A stretch of 64,000 nucleotides of DNA from Alphaproteobacteria bacterium HGW-Alphaproteobacteria-18 (GCA_002841155.1 PHEH01000007.1:110177-174176), one strand, 5' to 3'; shown: positions 26,423-36,122, numbered from the stretch's first letter. The notes: a model not told the origin generated them from the sequence alone. Program-made: numbers and translations.

Positions 26423-27490
26423 TCAGGCCCAGTCGGCCTGCAAGAGCCGAAGGGCGATGCGGTCCATGACCTGTTGAGACAGATCTGTGTTGTTCAGCAG
26501 AACGACGGTTCGATGTTCGTCGAGCACATGTGCGAGAACGGAACGATAGCCCTCCGTGCGGCCGGTCTCCCAAGCCGCCAGGTGCGTCCCGTCCGCCGTC
26601 GCGATCCGAGCCACCCGGCCGCCCATGGCATAATGCTGCTCGGGCGTTGTGATCTTCAGCATCTCCCCGCGGGATTCCGGCGTCAGCAAGGGAGAGTCAA
26701 AGACGCCCGATGCGGCGCTGAGAAGATCATTCGCGGTACTACAGAACCCGCCAGCGGCCGCCAGAAATGCGGGCCGGGCGGACATCTTGAGCACAGGCGG
26801 CGAGACAGAGCTATAAGCCTTGGCCGTATCAGGGCGTTCGCCGAAATCGAGCTTCGCCACGTCCGTATCCGAGAGCCGCAACGGCGTCGTGACCAGGTCG
26901 TCGACAACCCGCTCGAATGGTTTTCCCGTCGCAGCCTCCACCATCGCTACGACGAGTATCCAGTTGGTGATCGCATAGTCGAAACGGGCGCCAGGCTCAA
27001 AGATCAGGTCGCCGGAACAGAAGGCAAAAGCGGCGTCGGCGGCGCTCATGGTCGATCGTTTGAGACCCGGATCAGCGTCGACCGCAGGCCCATAGAGGTT
27101 GGGAATGCCGCTGGTGTTACTCAGTAGTTGCCGAAGGGTGACCCGCCCGCCCGCGTCTTTCCGGAAGCCGGGCACGCTATCGGCGACCGACACCTCCAGG
27201 TTCATTACGCCCTGCTCCACGAGTTGCAGAATCGCTACGACCGTGAGCCATTTGGAGATGGAGGCAATGATGTACCGATCCTGGGGCGATGCGGCTCTTC
27301 CCGTTTCTGCGTCGGCAACCCCATAGGCCTTCTGGAAGTTCGGGTGACCGTTTTCACCCAGAAGAACGACGCCATTAAAACCGAACTCGCTGACGATGCC
27401 CTCAATCCGGCTCGTCTCGGTTAACGCTTGGATAGGGCTGGCGAACGCCGCAGCGGCGGCTCCGGCCAAAACTGTACGACGGTTGAACAT
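26423..27490 (-). CDS. Exported serine hydrolase of the beta-lactamase (class C/PBP-like) family
   Basis: The 355-residue protein begins MFNRRTVLAGAAAAAFASPIQA, a signal peptide with an arginine pair that could be Tat-type. The serine-hydrolase motifs are present: S-x-x-K in IASISKWLTV and the Y-x-N equivalent YAITNWI; a Gly-rich third box is less clear (YAMGGRVARI). Family members act as esterases, D-aminopeptidases or beta-lactamases. No operon partner is apparent; the upstream gap contains a decayed IS6 transposase tail. The substrate cannot be called. Confidence 0.82.
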   Translation of the reverse strand: MFNRRTVLAGAAAAAFASPIQALTETSRIEGIVSEFGFNGVVLLGENGHPNFQKAYGVADAETGRAASPQDRYIIASISKWLTVVAILQLVEQGVMNLEVSVADSVPGFRKDAGGRVTLRQLLSNTSGIPNLYGPAVDADPGLKRSTMSAADAAFAFCSGDLIFEPGARFDYAITNWILVVAMVEAATGKPFERVVDDLVTTPLRLSDTDVAKLDFGERPDTAKAYSSVSPPVLKMSARPAFLAAAGGFCSTANDLLSAASGVFDSPLLTPESRGEMLKITTPEQHYAMGGRVARIATADGTHLAAWETGRTEGYRSVLAHVLDEHRTVVLLNNTDLSQQVMDRIALRLLQADWA

Positions 27491-27644
27491 TGATGCCTCT
27501 TAAACCCGCCGTCCAGCGGCCCATGCGACGTTTGACCGAATGCAGGCGTCCGCCAAGTGAACTCTGCGTAAGCTTCGGGGAGCCGTGCGCAGGCTTGATC
27601 ACAGGACTCTCGAGACGGGCCATGGGATGGCTCAGAAGGATCTG

Positions 27645-27835
27645 TCAGGCAACAAGACGTTCGCGCCATTCGCGAATGGGCGGCGTCTCAATGCGATTTG
27701 AACAAGCTCTCCTCTCGACACATCTCTCATGATTAAAATGATTGTATACAGATGAGTAAGCTGAGGCGCGTTTCTGGAAACTTCGATGCGCCGTGATCGG
27801 GACATAGCCCGCTCTGCTGGCATCAGATTTTCCTG
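27645..27835 (-). pseudogene. Decayed C-terminal remnant of an IS6-family transposase
   Basis: On the minus strand a frame from 27782 to the TGA at 27645 reads SFQKRASAYSSVYNHFNHER, then ERRACSN, and ends in IREWRERLVA. Just upstream another frame reads ENLMPAERAMSRSRRIE. Together, with one frameshift, these match the end of IS6-family transposases (ERAMLRFRRMRSLQKFAS..VHNHFNQER..AEWRQL). The catalytic DDE part is missing. The remnant abuts the LysR gene end. A homologous remnant in the same orientation lies at 41870-42270. The rest of the 27491-27841 gap shows nothing recognisable. Confidence 0.7.
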
Positions 27836-27841
27836 GGTTGC

Positions 27842-28735
27842 TTAGCGTGATCTCGACCGGCTGATGTGCTCGATCAGGGCACGCATCTTGGGCGCCATGT
27901 TGCGACGCTGCGGAAAGTAAAGATAAAAGCCTGGGAACGGCGGCAGGAAATCGCCGAGCAAAGGGACAAGTTCGCCGCTTTCGACGAATGGCCGGAAGGT
28001 CTCCTCCATCGCGAAGGTGAGGCCGGCCCCGGAGAGCGCGGCACGGATCATCAGGCGCAGATCATTGGTGGTAATCTGGGGCTCTACCGCCACATCGAAC
28101 GGGATGCCATTCTCCTCGAACTCCCAGCGATAGGGCGCGACGTTGGGGGCCGGGCGCCACCCGATGCAGCGATGATTTACGAGATCGCGCGGATGGGCCG
28201 GTGCGCCATGAGCCGCGAGATAGGCTGGCGCTGCCACGACCGTTTCCCGCTGATCGCCGGTCAGGGGGATGGCAATCATATCCTGCTCGATCACTTCCCC
28301 CAGGCGGACGCCTGCGTCAAAGCCGGCAGCAACGATGTCCAACTCTTCGTCTGTGACCGTGATATCAAGCGTCACGCCCGGATAGTCTGCCGCAAACGAG
28401 GCGATGAGCGGACCCGACAGGAATGGCTCGGCGATAGAGGTTGTGGCGATCCTGAGCAGCCCCTGCGGCGCAGTCTCCGCGGCCACGCCCTCAAGCGCCG
28501 TGCCGATATCCGAAAGGGGCCCGGATAGGGCATCGTAAAGGCGCTCGCCGGCTTCCGTCAGGCGGACCGAACGCGTCGTGCGCAGCACGAGCGCCGTGCC
28601 GAAGGTGTCCTCAAGGCGGCGCATCCCTTGGCTCACCGCAGAGCGGGTTACGCCCAGACGATCGGCGGCGGCCCGAAAATTATGCGCCTCCGCAACGGCA
28701 CGGAACAATGGCAGGAGGTTCAGGTCGATTTTCAT
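27842..28735 (-). CDS. LysR family transcriptional regulator
   Basis: The 297-residue protein has the LysR winged helix-turn-helix at residues 3-60 (FRAAADRLGVTRSAVSQGMRRLE) and a periplasmic-binding-protein-like effector domain. It is divergent from an SDR gene with a 96-bp gap, the classical arrangement for a LysR protein controlling its neighbour. The effector domain type (IAFDAGVRLG-like, here GFDAGVRLGE) is that of CrgA/AaeR-type regulators that often control oxidoreductases. Confidence 0.9.
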   Translation of the reverse strand: MKIDLNLLPLFRAVAEAHNFRAAADRLGVTRSAVSQGMRRLEDTFGTALVLRTTRSVRLTEAGERLYDALSGPLSDIGTALEGVAAETAPQGLLRIATTSIAEPFLSGPLIASFAADYPGVTLDITVTDEELDIVAAGFDAGVRLGEVIEQDMIAIPLTGDQRETVVAAPAYLAAHGAPAHPRDLVNHRCIGWRPAPNVAPYRWEFEENGIPFDVAVEPQITTNDLRLMIRAALSGAGLTFAMEETFRPFVESGELVPLLGDFLPPFPGFYLYFPQRRNMAPKMRALIEHISRSRSR

Positions 28736-28831
28736 TGTCCAGCGATGCTAACCATCCAGTCAAACAAGTGACGGATACCAGCATCAGTCGCGAGCGTCCA
28801 TCTTGTCCCTCAACTCAAGCAGGAGCAGAGC

Positions 28832-29554
28832 ATGGACAAGGTTATTCTGATCACGGGAGCCTCCAGTGGGATCGGCGAAGGGATCGCCAGGGAACTGGGA
28901 AACGCCGGGGCTAAGGTGTTGCTGGGAGCACGCCGGCTTGATCGCATCGAAGCTGTCGCCGGCGAAATCCGCGACGCGGGCGGGATTGCCGAGGCCAGAG
29001 TCCTGGACGTCACCGACCGCCGGTCCATGGCCGCCTTCGCCGGGGCTGCGCTCGAGACCTGGGGCCGCATTGATGTTCTTGTGAACAATGCTGGCGTGAT
29101 GCCGCTCTCGCCACTTGCCGCCGGCAAGCAGGACGAGTGGGAGCGTATGGTGGACGTCAACATCAAGGGCGTGCTCTGGGGCATAGGCGCCGTTCTGCCG
29201 GCCATGGAGGCACAAGGCAGCGGACAGATCATCAACATCGGTTCCATCGGCGCTCTATCGGTCGTCCCTACAGCTGCCGTCTATTGCGCCACCAAGTTCG
29301 CGGTCCGGGCGATCTCTGACGGGCTGCGACAGGAGAGCACGAACATCCGCGTCACCTGCGTTAATCCCGGTGTCGTGGAAAGCGAACTCGCCTCGACCAT
29401 CACCCATGAAGAGACCATGGCGGTGATCGACGCCTATCGCGCCATTGCACTCAAGCCTGCCGACATTGCGCGCGCGGTGCTGCAGGTGATCGAGGCTCCG
29501 TCGAGTGTGGACACCACCGAAATCACCATCCGTCCGACCGCATCTGGCAATTGA
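28832..29554 (+). CDS. Short-chain dehydrogenase/reductase (SDR)
   Basis: The 240-residue protein is a classical SDR: TGASSGIGEG cofactor motif at residues 8-17, NNAGVM near 86-91, the catalytic Ser in IGSIGA, and YCATK (Tyr and Lys) near 151-155. It is a NAD(P)H-dependent oxidoreductase with unknown substrate. It is the target expected for the divergent LysR gene and is followed 45 bp later by a SnoaL-like gene on the same strand. Confidence 0.9.
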   Translation: MDKVILITGASSGIGEGIARELGNAGAKVLLGARRLDRIEAVAGEIRDAGGIAEARVLDVTDRRSMAAFAGAALETWGRIDVLVNNAGVMPLSPLAAGKQDEWERMVDVNIKGVLWGIGAVLPAMEAQGSGQIINIGSIGALSVVPTAAVYCATKFAVRAISDGLRQESTNIRVTCVNPGVVESELASTITHEETMAVIDAYRAIALKPADIARAVLQVIEAPSSVDTTEITIRPTASGN

Positions 29555-29599
29555 TAGCCACCGGGCCCGCCAACAACCCACAAAGAACGGAATAGTCCC

Positions 29600-30145
29600 A
29601 TGATTTTCACCTCACAGGCCAGTTCACAGGCCGGCATCATCGCGCCCACCGTCCGCAGTCTGTTGATCGCCCTGACGTTGCTTGCCGCTGCCACACCGGC
29701 GCAGGCCGGCCCCACCTCTGCGGCGGTGGCCGACACCGAAGCCCGGAACGAAACGATCGTGCGGGAAGCCTTCGAACGATGGGCAACCGGAAACGGCAAC
29801 GTCTTCGATCTCCTCGCATCCGATGTCCGCTGGACGATCCATGGCTCCGGCCCGGTCGCCGGCACCTACAATGGCGTAGAGGACTTCGTGCAGCGCGGAT
29901 CGACTCCCCTCGTCAGCCGCCTCGCGAGCCCGTTGACACCTGACATCCATCACATCTGGGTCTCAGGCGACAGGGTCATCATCCGCTTCGACGCGTCGGC
30001 CACAACGACGTCGGGAGCCCCCTACACAAACCAGTTCGTCTGGATCTTCCGGATGGAAGACGGTTGGGTTGCCGAGGCCGAGGCATTCCTCGATCTCGTC
30101 GCTTATGAGGCCGTCGTCGATAGCAATGAGCCGCGCAAGCAGTAG
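29600..30145 (+). CDS. Exported SnoaL/NTF2-like protein
   Basis: The 181-residue protein has a signal peptide (SLLIALTLLAAATPAQA|GPT) and then a single NTF2-like fold, as in SnoaL-like proteins: NETIVREAFERWATG, a ..DVRWTIHGSGPVAGTYNG motif, and a final FLDLVAYEAV. This cone-shaped fold is used by small isomerases, cyclases and binding proteins. It probably forms an operon with the SDR gene. Confidence 0.78.
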   Translation: MIFTSQASSQAGIIAPTVRSLLIALTLLAAATPAQAGPTSAAVADTEARNETIVREAFERWATGNGNVFDLLASDVRWTIHGSGPVAGTYNGVEDFVQRGSTPLVSRLASPLTPDIHHIWVSGDRVIIRFDASATTTSGAPYTNQFVWIFRMEDGWVAEAEAFLDLVAYEAVVDSNEPRKQ

Positions 30146-30246
30146 GCGTAATGAAGTCCGCCAAGAGAGTGATTTTTCGTTGGCATGTCGACTACCCCAC
30201 CCATGCACATGCTGCCGCAGGATCGCGCCTGGGCCATTCCGCTCAA

Positions 30247-30281
30247 GGATCAGCTACCGGAAACGGAAACATAGCTGATCC
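30247..30281. promoter_or_regulatory. Perfect 10-bp inverted repeat upstream of the LeuC-like gene
   Basis: GGATCAGCTA and TAGCTGATCC are separated by 15 bp. It sits about 100 bp after the SnoaL gene and 105 bp before the LeuC-like gene. With no T-run it could be either a terminator for the former or an operator for the latter. A 29-codon frame (30185-30274) overlaps it but has no other support. Confidence 0.45.
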
Positions 30282-30386
30282 GCCAAAGGCCGCATGAGAG
30301 AGTATCAAATCATGCAGTTTTTGCACAACACGGCGAGATTTCCACCTGCTATACAGACGGCACGATGCGTATTTTTTTGGGGCTTC

Positions 30387-31817
30387 ATGGCGGCATTCAC
30401 AACTCTGTACGACAAACTGGTCGATCGTCACACGGTGCGATCGCTCGACGCCGAAGGCCGCGAACTCCTGCTGTATGTCGATCGCACCGTCCTCAATGAA
30501 TATACGAGCCCCCAGGCCTTCACCGGCCTGCGTGATGCGGGCCGCCCTGTTTTCCGGCCTGCGTCAGCGCTCGGCGTGATAGACCACGTAAACTCCACAA
30601 GGCCGGAAAGGATTTCGTCTCCAGACGCGCAGTCTGACGACATCCAGATGGCATATTTTGTCAGGAACTGCCGGGATTTCGGCATTGAACTTTTCGATCT
30701 CTATCACCGTCAGCAAGGCATTGAACATGTGGTGATGCCCGAGCTCGGTCTCGTTCTGCCCGGTCTCGTGATCGCAGCGGGGGACAGCCATACGACCACT
30801 TATGGTGCCTTCGGCGCGCTGGGGTTCGGGATCGGCACATCGGACATCGAACACTTCCTGGCGACGCAGACCCTGGTTTACCGGCGGCTGCGCAATATGA
30901 AGCTTTCGGTGAGCGGCACCCTGCCGACGGGTGTGACCGCGAAGGATGTCATCATGGCCATCATTCGCAAGATCGGGGCGGATGGCGCGCAGGGCCATGC
31001 GGTGGAGTTTACAGGCTCCGCGATCAGCGCTCTTTCGATCGAAGGACGGATGACGATCTGCAATATGGCTGTCGAATGCGGGGCCCGGGGCGCGCTGATC
31101 GCCCCGGACGAAAAGACGTTTGCCTATCTTGCCGAAAAACCCCGCGCGCCCAAAGGGGACGCGCTGAAGGCAGCCCTGGAAGACTGGCGCGCGCTGCGCA
31201 CCGATGACGGCGCCGCGTTTGACACCTGCGTTGAGATCAATGCCAGCGACATTGAGCCCATGGTGACCTGGGGCACGAGCCCGGATCAGGCTGCGCCGAT
31301 TTCAGACTCCATTCCCGATCCCGGTCTTGAAGCGAGCCCTGCCCGGCGCAAGGATGCCGAGCGCGCGCTCGGCTATATGGGATTGTTGCCCGGCACCCGG
31401 CTGCAGGACATCCGGATAGATCACGCATTCATCGGCTCCTGCACGAACGCCCGGATGGAAGACCTGCGCGCCGCCGCGGCCGTCGTGAAAGGCCGTAAGG
31501 TTGCCGTCGGCGTAGACGCAATTGTCGTGCCCGGATCACGCGAGGTTCGCCGGATGGCGGAAGCCGAAGGTATTGACCGGATTTTCCGTGAGGCAGGGTT
31601 TGAATGGCGCGAACCTGGATGTTCGATGTGCCTTGCCATGAATGACGATGTGATTGCGCCGGGAAAACGTTGCGCCTCCAGCACCAACCGCAATTTCGAA
31701 GGGCGCCAGGGCGCGGGCAGCCGGACACATCTGATGAGCCCGGCGATGGTGGCTGCCGCGGCGGTATCCGGCCATCTGTGTGATGTACGCAAACTGGAGG
31801 CCCACCATGCCAATTGA
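30387..31817 (+). CDS. LeuC-like hydro-lyase large subunit (aconitase superfamily)
   Basis: I prefer ATG 30387 (MAAFTTLYDKLVDRHTV); the frame extends to 30294 but that N-terminus matches nothing. The 476-residue protein matches 3-isopropylmalate dehydratase large subunits: GDSHTTTYGAFGALGFGIGTSD, and the three Cys ligands of a 4Fe-4S cluster in IGSCTNAR and CSMCLAMN. It catalyses dehydration/rehydration of a 2- or 3-hydroxy dicarboxylate or tricarboxylate. The genes around it are catabolic, not leucine biosynthetic (no leuA or leuB), so a LeuCD paralog with another substrate is more likely. It overlaps the small-subunit gene by 11 bp. Confidence 0.85.
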   Translation: MAAFTTLYDKLVDRHTVRSLDAEGRELLLYVDRTVLNEYTSPQAFTGLRDAGRPVFRPASALGVIDHVNSTRPERISSPDAQSDDIQMAYFVRNCRDFGIELFDLYHRQQGIEHVVMPELGLVLPGLVIAAGDSHTTTYGAFGALGFGIGTSDIEHFLATQTLVYRRLRNMKLSVSGTLPTGVTAKDVIMAIIRKIGADGAQGHAVEFTGSAISALSIEGRMTICNMAVECGARGALIAPDEKTFAYLAEKPRAPKGDALKAALEDWRALRTDDGAAFDTCVEINASDIEPMVTWGTSPDQAAPISDSIPDPGLEASPARRKDAERALGYMGLLPGTRLQDIRIDHAFIGSCTNARMEDLRAAAAVVKGRKVAVGVDAIVVPGSREVRRMAEAEGIDRIFREAGFEWREPGCSMCLAMNDDVIAPGKRCASSTNRNFEGRQGAGSRTHLMSPAMVAAAAVSGHLCDVRKLEAHHAN

Positions 31818-32412
31818 GCCGTTTGAGTGCGTCTCCGGGTTTATTGCCGCCCTACCCGCTGCCAATATCGATACCGATATCATCATGCCCAAGACGTTCC
31901 TGAAGGGCATCGACCGGAGCGGCCTTGAGAAGGGCCTGTTTCATGATCTGCGGTTTGACGAACAGGGCGCGCCCCGGCAGGAATTTGTATTGAACCAGTC
32001 GCCGTGGGCGAACGCGGCGTTTCTGGTCACAGGCGGCAATTTCGGCTGTGGGTCATCGCGCGAACATGCCGTGTGGGGCCTCCGGCAATTCGGGATCAGG
32101 GCGATTATCGCGCCCTCCTTTGCCGGGATATTCTTTGACAATTGCGCCCGCAACGGCCTGCTTGCCATCGAAGCGGAGAATGAGACCGTTCGCATGCTGA
32201 CAGAGCAAGCCGCGAGCGGCACTAAAATCACGATTGATCTGGAGACCCAGACCATTGAGACAGAGCATGGCGCGGCCGGGTTCGAGATCAGCGAGCGGCG
32301 CAAATTCATGCTCCAGAAGGGGCTCGACGCGGTCGGAATGACGCTGCAGTGGCGAAACGAGATCGAAGCATTCCAAACCCGCTATCTGGGCGCGCGCGCC
32401 TGGCTGGCCTGA
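31807..32412 (+). CDS. LeuD-like hydro-lyase small subunit
   Basis: ATG 31807 begins MPIEPFECVSG and lies inside the last codons of the LeuC-like gene, so translation is coupled. The 201-residue protein has the swivelling-domain signatures: NIDTDIIMPKTFLKG and GGNFGCGSSREHAVWGL. It forms the active hydro-lyase with the large subunit. Length and motifs fit bacterial LeuD. The 2-hydroxyacid dehydrogenase gene follows after 21 bp. Confidence 0.87.
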   Translation: MPIEPFECVSGFIAALPAANIDTDIIMPKTFLKGIDRSGLEKGLFHDLRFDEQGAPRQEFVLNQSPWANAAFLVTGGNFGCGSSREHAVWGLRQFGIRAIIAPSFAGIFFDNCARNGLLAIEAENETVRMLTEQAASGTKITIDLETQTIETEHGAAGFEISERRKFMLQKGLDAVGMTLQWRNEIEAFQTRYLGARAWLA

Positions 32413-32433
32413 AGACACTCAAGGACACTCTAC

Positions 32434-33447
32434 ATGAGCCCCCCTCCCCGTAAGGTGGTCGTCACTCAAAAATTCTTTGATGACGCGGCTGTCGCCTTTC
32501 TTCAGGACAGAAACATAGAGGTGGTCATCGCGAAACTGCCCGATGGCAAGGGCGAAGGCGATCTGGACGTGGACGACCTCCGTGCCTTGCTGGCCGGCGC
32601 AGGCGGCTGGGTTGTCGGACATGCCCGCATCACCCGCGACGTGCTTCAGGCGCTTCCCGATCTGGCTGTCATATCCCGCCGCGGTGTTGGCTATGAAAAG
32701 GTAGACGTTCAGGCCGCCAGAGAGTTGGGGCGGGTTGTGGCGATTGCGGCGGGCGGCAATGACGCCTCGGTTGCTGATCAGGTGATCGGTATGATGATTT
32801 CCATCGGCCGCAGGTTTCAGGAGGCCCAGCGCGCCATGAATGCCGGCAAATGGAATATCCTTGTAGGGACAGAACTTTATCGCAGGAAAGTCGGCATTGT
32901 CGGTTTCGGCCGCATCGGACGAAGCTTGGCCAAGCGCCTCAGCGGGTTTGAGGCCGAAATCCTGGTCTGCGCGCCGCGCCTGGCACAGGAAGATATAGAG
33001 CGTTTCGGGCTTCGGCACGTAGACTTCGCGACCCTGCTGAAAGAGGCGGACTATATCTCCGTGCACGCGCCCCTGACCCCGGACACGCATCACTTGTTTG
33101 ACGCCGAGGCATTCGGGAAAATGAAGTCTTCCGCCGTGCTCATCAACACCGCGCGCGGCGGGCTGGTGGATGATGCGGCGCTCCTCGCCGCGCTTGAGAG
33201 CGGTCAGATCCTCGGAGCAGGACTGGACGTATATGAGAGCGAAAGCGATCCGTCGAAACAGCCTGTCACCGATGCGCTGATTGCCCGGCATGATGTGATC
33301 GCCGCCCCCCATGCCGGCGCGTCCACGCACGAGGCGCTGGCGCGTACAAACATGATCGCTGCCCTGTGCGCTGCGGAAGTGATCGATGGGGGAAACCCAC
33401 CGGCGGCCTGCATCGTGGCCGACGGGCGGAGCGTCCGCGCAGAATAA
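32434..33447 (+). CDS. D-isomer-specific 2-hydroxyacid dehydrogenase
   Basis: The 337-residue protein has the Rossmann motif VGIVGFGRIGRSLAKRL at about residue 150, and the catalytic set: Arg in NTARGGLVDD, Glu in LDVYESE, and His in APHAGAST. It reversibly oxidises a D-2-hydroxyacid to a 2-keto acid with NAD(P). It sits 21 bp after the LeuD-like gene and is last in a three-gene unit. A sequence of hydro-lyase isomerisation followed by oxidation of the 2-hydroxyacid is the simplest reading. It ends 55 bp before the convergent permease gene. Confidence 0.88.
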   Translation: MSPPPRKVVVTQKFFDDAAVAFLQDRNIEVVIAKLPDGKGEGDLDVDDLRALLAGAGGWVVGHARITRDVLQALPDLAVISRRGVGYEKVDVQAARELGRVVAIAAGGNDASVADQVIGMMISIGRRFQEAQRAMNAGKWNILVGTELYRRKVGIVGFGRIGRSLAKRLSGFEAEILVCAPRLAQEDIERFGLRHVDFATLLKEADYISVHAPLTPDTHHLFDAEAFGKMKSSAVLINTARGGLVDDAALLAALESGQILGAGLDVYESESDPSKQPVTDALIARHDVIAAPHAGASTHEALARTNMIAALCAAEVIDGGNPPAACIVADGRSVRAE

Positions 33448-33502
33448 ACAATCAGATGACGATCATCTCTTGAGCGGCATACTGCTCACTCAAGCCCCAT
33501 TG

Positions 33503-34900
33503 TCATCCGGCTGTGACGGAAGCATCCGACTCGCCCGCCTTGTTCGCGGCGCGCACACGCAACGTTTCGCGGTCTTTCGCATGCGCTTCCCTCGTAAGGG
33601 AATAGTTGCGGCAGATCAGAATGCACAGCGCGAAGATCACCACGGGCACCAGTGTGAACACCAGAATCAGCCCCATCCTGTGATCGGGATTCTCCGGCAC
33701 TTCCGGATTAAATCCGATCAGCGCCAATAGCAGGAAACTGACCCCGATCGCCGCCGCCTGGCCGACCTTGTAGGACGTGCCCATGAAGGCAAAATAGAAC
33801 CCCGCCTTATTGATATCTGAACGCACTTCCTCGCGGTCCACCTGATCGGCAATCATTGCACGGAGCAGGGCCTGCGGCGCCCCAAAACTGAGGCCCAGTA
33901 GTGCGACCATGGCAATGAACATCCAGAGATTTCCCAGCATGAGCGCAGGGATCATAATAAGGTTACACACGAGAGAATAAACGCATACGAGCTGCAGGGC
34001 CGTGTGCTTTTCCAGGCGTTTGCTGACCCACAGCCAGAACGGAATGCCGACAATGGAGAAGACAAAAAAGATAAGCAGCACACTGCCAGCGCCGCTATTC
34101 AGCCCGACAACCCCTCTCGCCACGAAAAGGAAGGTGGAGGCAGTAATGCCTACGCCGATACCTACACAGATTTCGACCGCCAGTATCCGCCAGATTGCGC
34201 GCTCCTTCATCCCGGATAGTATCTGTGACAAGGTCATTTTCGGACGGTCCAGAATGACTGGCGTGATCGACTTGTCAGGCACGAGAGTGAACGCAATCAG
34301 GATCGTCAGCGGAAGCACCAGCGCGAGGAACCAGCCCATGGAGGCGACTTCGGCATACTGATCGAATGCAAACCATGATCCGAGGAGCGCAGGCAATGAG
34401 AGGATAAGCAGCGTTCCGCCCGCACTCATCATTTCCCGATACCCAAAGAGTTTGGATCGCTCGTCATAGTCCGGGGTCAGATCAGCTCCCCAGGCCTGGT
34501 GCGTTGTCTGCAGGAATGTCCATCCCGTATAGAGAACCAGAAGCTGGAACAGGAGCGCGCCCGCGCTTGCTGGCTCTCCTTTGGCAGGCATGAACAGAAA
34601 GAAAGCTGTTACGCAGAGCAGTGGAACGCTGAGCGCGATCCAGAACTTGCGCCGGCCGTGACGCCACTGGAATCTGTCAACCAGAACGCCCACGATCGGG
34701 TCCGTGATAACGTCCCATATGCGGGCGATCATGAAGATAAAGCCGATGGTCGCCAGGCCCAGACCTCCCTGCCCGGCATAAAGTGGCGGAAGGTAGGTCG
34801 TTACCGGCAAGCCAACGGCTGTGATCGGAATCGTCAGGCTGCAATAGGCCAGCAGCTGATGAAGGGGCAGACGCGCGCTTTTCATTGAAGAGACGGACAT
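33503..34900 (-). CDS. MFS permease of the GPH type
   Basis: The 465-residue protein has about 12 membrane segments and the GPH signature ARIWDVITDPIVGVLVDRFQWRHGRRKFW, with a second-half LWVSKRLEKH loop. It is a cation symporter for a sugar-like or anionic substrate. It is last in a minus-strand series (TonB receptor, AtuA-like, DUF4387, aldolase, permease) and probably performs inner-membrane uptake for that pathway. It resembles the permease at 17141 in family but not closely in sequence. Confidence 0.87.
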   Translation of the reverse strand: MSVSSMKSARLPLHQLLAYCSLTIPITAVGLPVTTYLPPLYAGQGGLGLATIGFIFMIARIWDVITDPIVGVLVDRFQWRHGRRKFWIALSVPLLCVTAFFLFMPAKGEPASAGALLFQLLVLYTGWTFLQTTHQAWGADLTPDYDERSKLFGYREMMSAGGTLLILSLPALLGSWFAFDQYAEVASMGWFLALVLPLTILIAFTLVPDKSITPVILDRPKMTLSQILSGMKERAIWRILAVEICVGIGVGITASTFLFVARGVVGLNSGAGSVLLIFFVFSIVGIPFWLWVSKRLEKHTALQLVCVYSLVCNLIMIPALMLGNLWMFIAMVALLGLSFGAPQALLRAMIADQVDREEVRSDINKAGFYFAFMGTSYKVGQAAAIGVSFLLLALIGFNPEVPENPDHRMGLILVFTLVPVVIFALCILICRNYSLTREAHAKDRETLRVRAANKAGESDASVTAG

Positions 34901-34996
34901 TCTTCTTCCGATCCAGGGAGATACTTCAAAATGTGTATTCTGCCTGGCAATCTGCAGGCCTCATCGAACACCCGGCGTTTACAGCTCAGTACGATG

Positions 34997-35755
34997 TTAT
35001 GTGTCGTAGCCCGGGTTCACCCGGTTCAGCCGGCGGAGCAGCGCAGGCCAGACGAGCATATCCGCCGCCATGGACATACTCTTTGATTGCTGCTCGACGA
35101 CGGACTGAACCTCCTTGCCCGGCTCCGAAAGCTTGCCGCCGCCCTGGGCTGCAATCTGGATGGAGCAAGCCCGCTCCAGAAAGTACATGTATGAAAAGGC
35201 TGCAGCCACGGAATGGCCGACAGTCAACGTCCCATGATTGCGCAGTATCATCGCATTACGCGCGCCCAGATCGGCCACAAGCCGGGGGCGTTCATCGTGA
35301 TTGAGCGCGACGCCTTCATAATCATGATAGGCAAGCTGACCGTTCAGAAGCATCGCAGTCTGATTGATCGGCAGCAGCCCCCCATCCTGGCAGGAGACGG
35401 CAACACCATCCACCGTATGAAGATGAAGCACGCACTGGGCGTCCTCGCGTGCTTCATGCACGGCGGAGTGAATGGTGAATCCGGCGGGATTTACCATAGC
35501 CTCGGAGTTTCCGATCGTCTGCCCGTCCAGACCCACCTTCACGAGCGAGGAAGCCGTGATCTCTTCAAACAGCCAGCCATAAGGATTGATCAGAAAATGA
35601 TGGTCCGGACCCGGAATACGTGCTGAAATATGCGTAAACACCAGATCATCCCAGCCGAACATTGCAACCAGCCGGTAGGCGGCCGCAAGGTCGCATCGGA
35701 TTTTCCACTCGGTTTCAGAAAATGACACTTCAGCGGATTGAGCGAGAGCATTCAT
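34997..35755 (-). CDS. Class II aldolase/adducin family protein
   Basis: The 252-residue protein has the class II aldolase/adducin fold: FTHISARIPG near the N-terminus, zinc-binding His pair in VLHLHTVDG, and a third His in ILRNHGTLTVG. Family members cleave hydroxy-keto acids or sugar phosphates by retro-aldol reaction, or act as decarboxylases; some have unknown function. It is 58 bp downstream of the DUF4387 gene and 96 bp upstream of the permease gene. The substrate cannot be called. Confidence 0.85.
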   Translation of the reverse strand: MNALAQSAEVSFSETEWKIRCDLAAAYRLVAMFGWDDLVFTHISARIPGPDHHFLINPYGWLFEEITASSLVKVGLDGQTIGNSEAMVNPAGFTIHSAVHEAREDAQCVLHLHTVDGVAVSCQDGGLLPINQTAMLLNGQLAYHDYEGVALNHDERPRLVADLGARNAMILRNHGTLTVGHSVAAAFSYMYFLERACSIQIAAQGGGKLSEPGKEVQSVVEQQSKSMSMAADMLVWPALLRRLNRVNPGYDT

Positions 35756-35813
35756 GATTGAAACTTCCTATCTGACGTCTGACGGTTACTGAGGATCGGG
35801 TATGGATTCCTGA

Positions 35814-36122
35814 TCAATCGAGTTCAACATCGAGAAGGCGCACATATTGTTGCCCGGAATGCATGTCTCGCTCGATGACGCCACCCTGCGGGGTGGCGCG
35901 GGGATAGGATACCTTTATGAGGTTCAGCTCAGGTACAGATATTTTCTTGACCAGGCCTGCATCTGTTCCGAACAGATCGACAAATACGTCCGGCGACAGT
36001 CCAGCACTGTCCTTGTAGCGATCAAAGCTCGTCTGGCCATCAAACCAGATATCGATGGTCACCCAGAAAGGACCGGCCTGCTTCGATCGGATATGCCGGG
36101 AAACGTCTCTCAATTTTGCCAT
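35814..36122 (-). CDS. DUF4387 family protein
   Basis: The 102-residue protein matches DUF4387: LRDVSRHIRSKQAGPFWVTIDIWF at the N-terminus and ERDMHSGQQYVRLLDVELD at the C-terminus. DUF4387 proteins are usually encoded next to, or fused with, AtuA-family (DUF1446) proteins. Here the gene begins 37 bp after the AtuA-like stop. A subunit or partner role is likely; no biochemical function is known to me. Confidence 0.82.
   Translation of the reverse strand: MAKLRDVSRHIRSKQAGPFWVTIDIWFDGQTSFDRYKDSAGLSPDVFVDLFGTDAGLVKKISVPELNLIKVSYPRATPQGGVIERDMHSGQQYVRLLDVELD

Noticed and set aside
30387..32412. leuCD of leucine biosynthesis
   Set aside because: The enzyme family fits, but leuA and leuB are absent and the neighbours are catabolic and transport genes. 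I kept the family call without the gene symbols.
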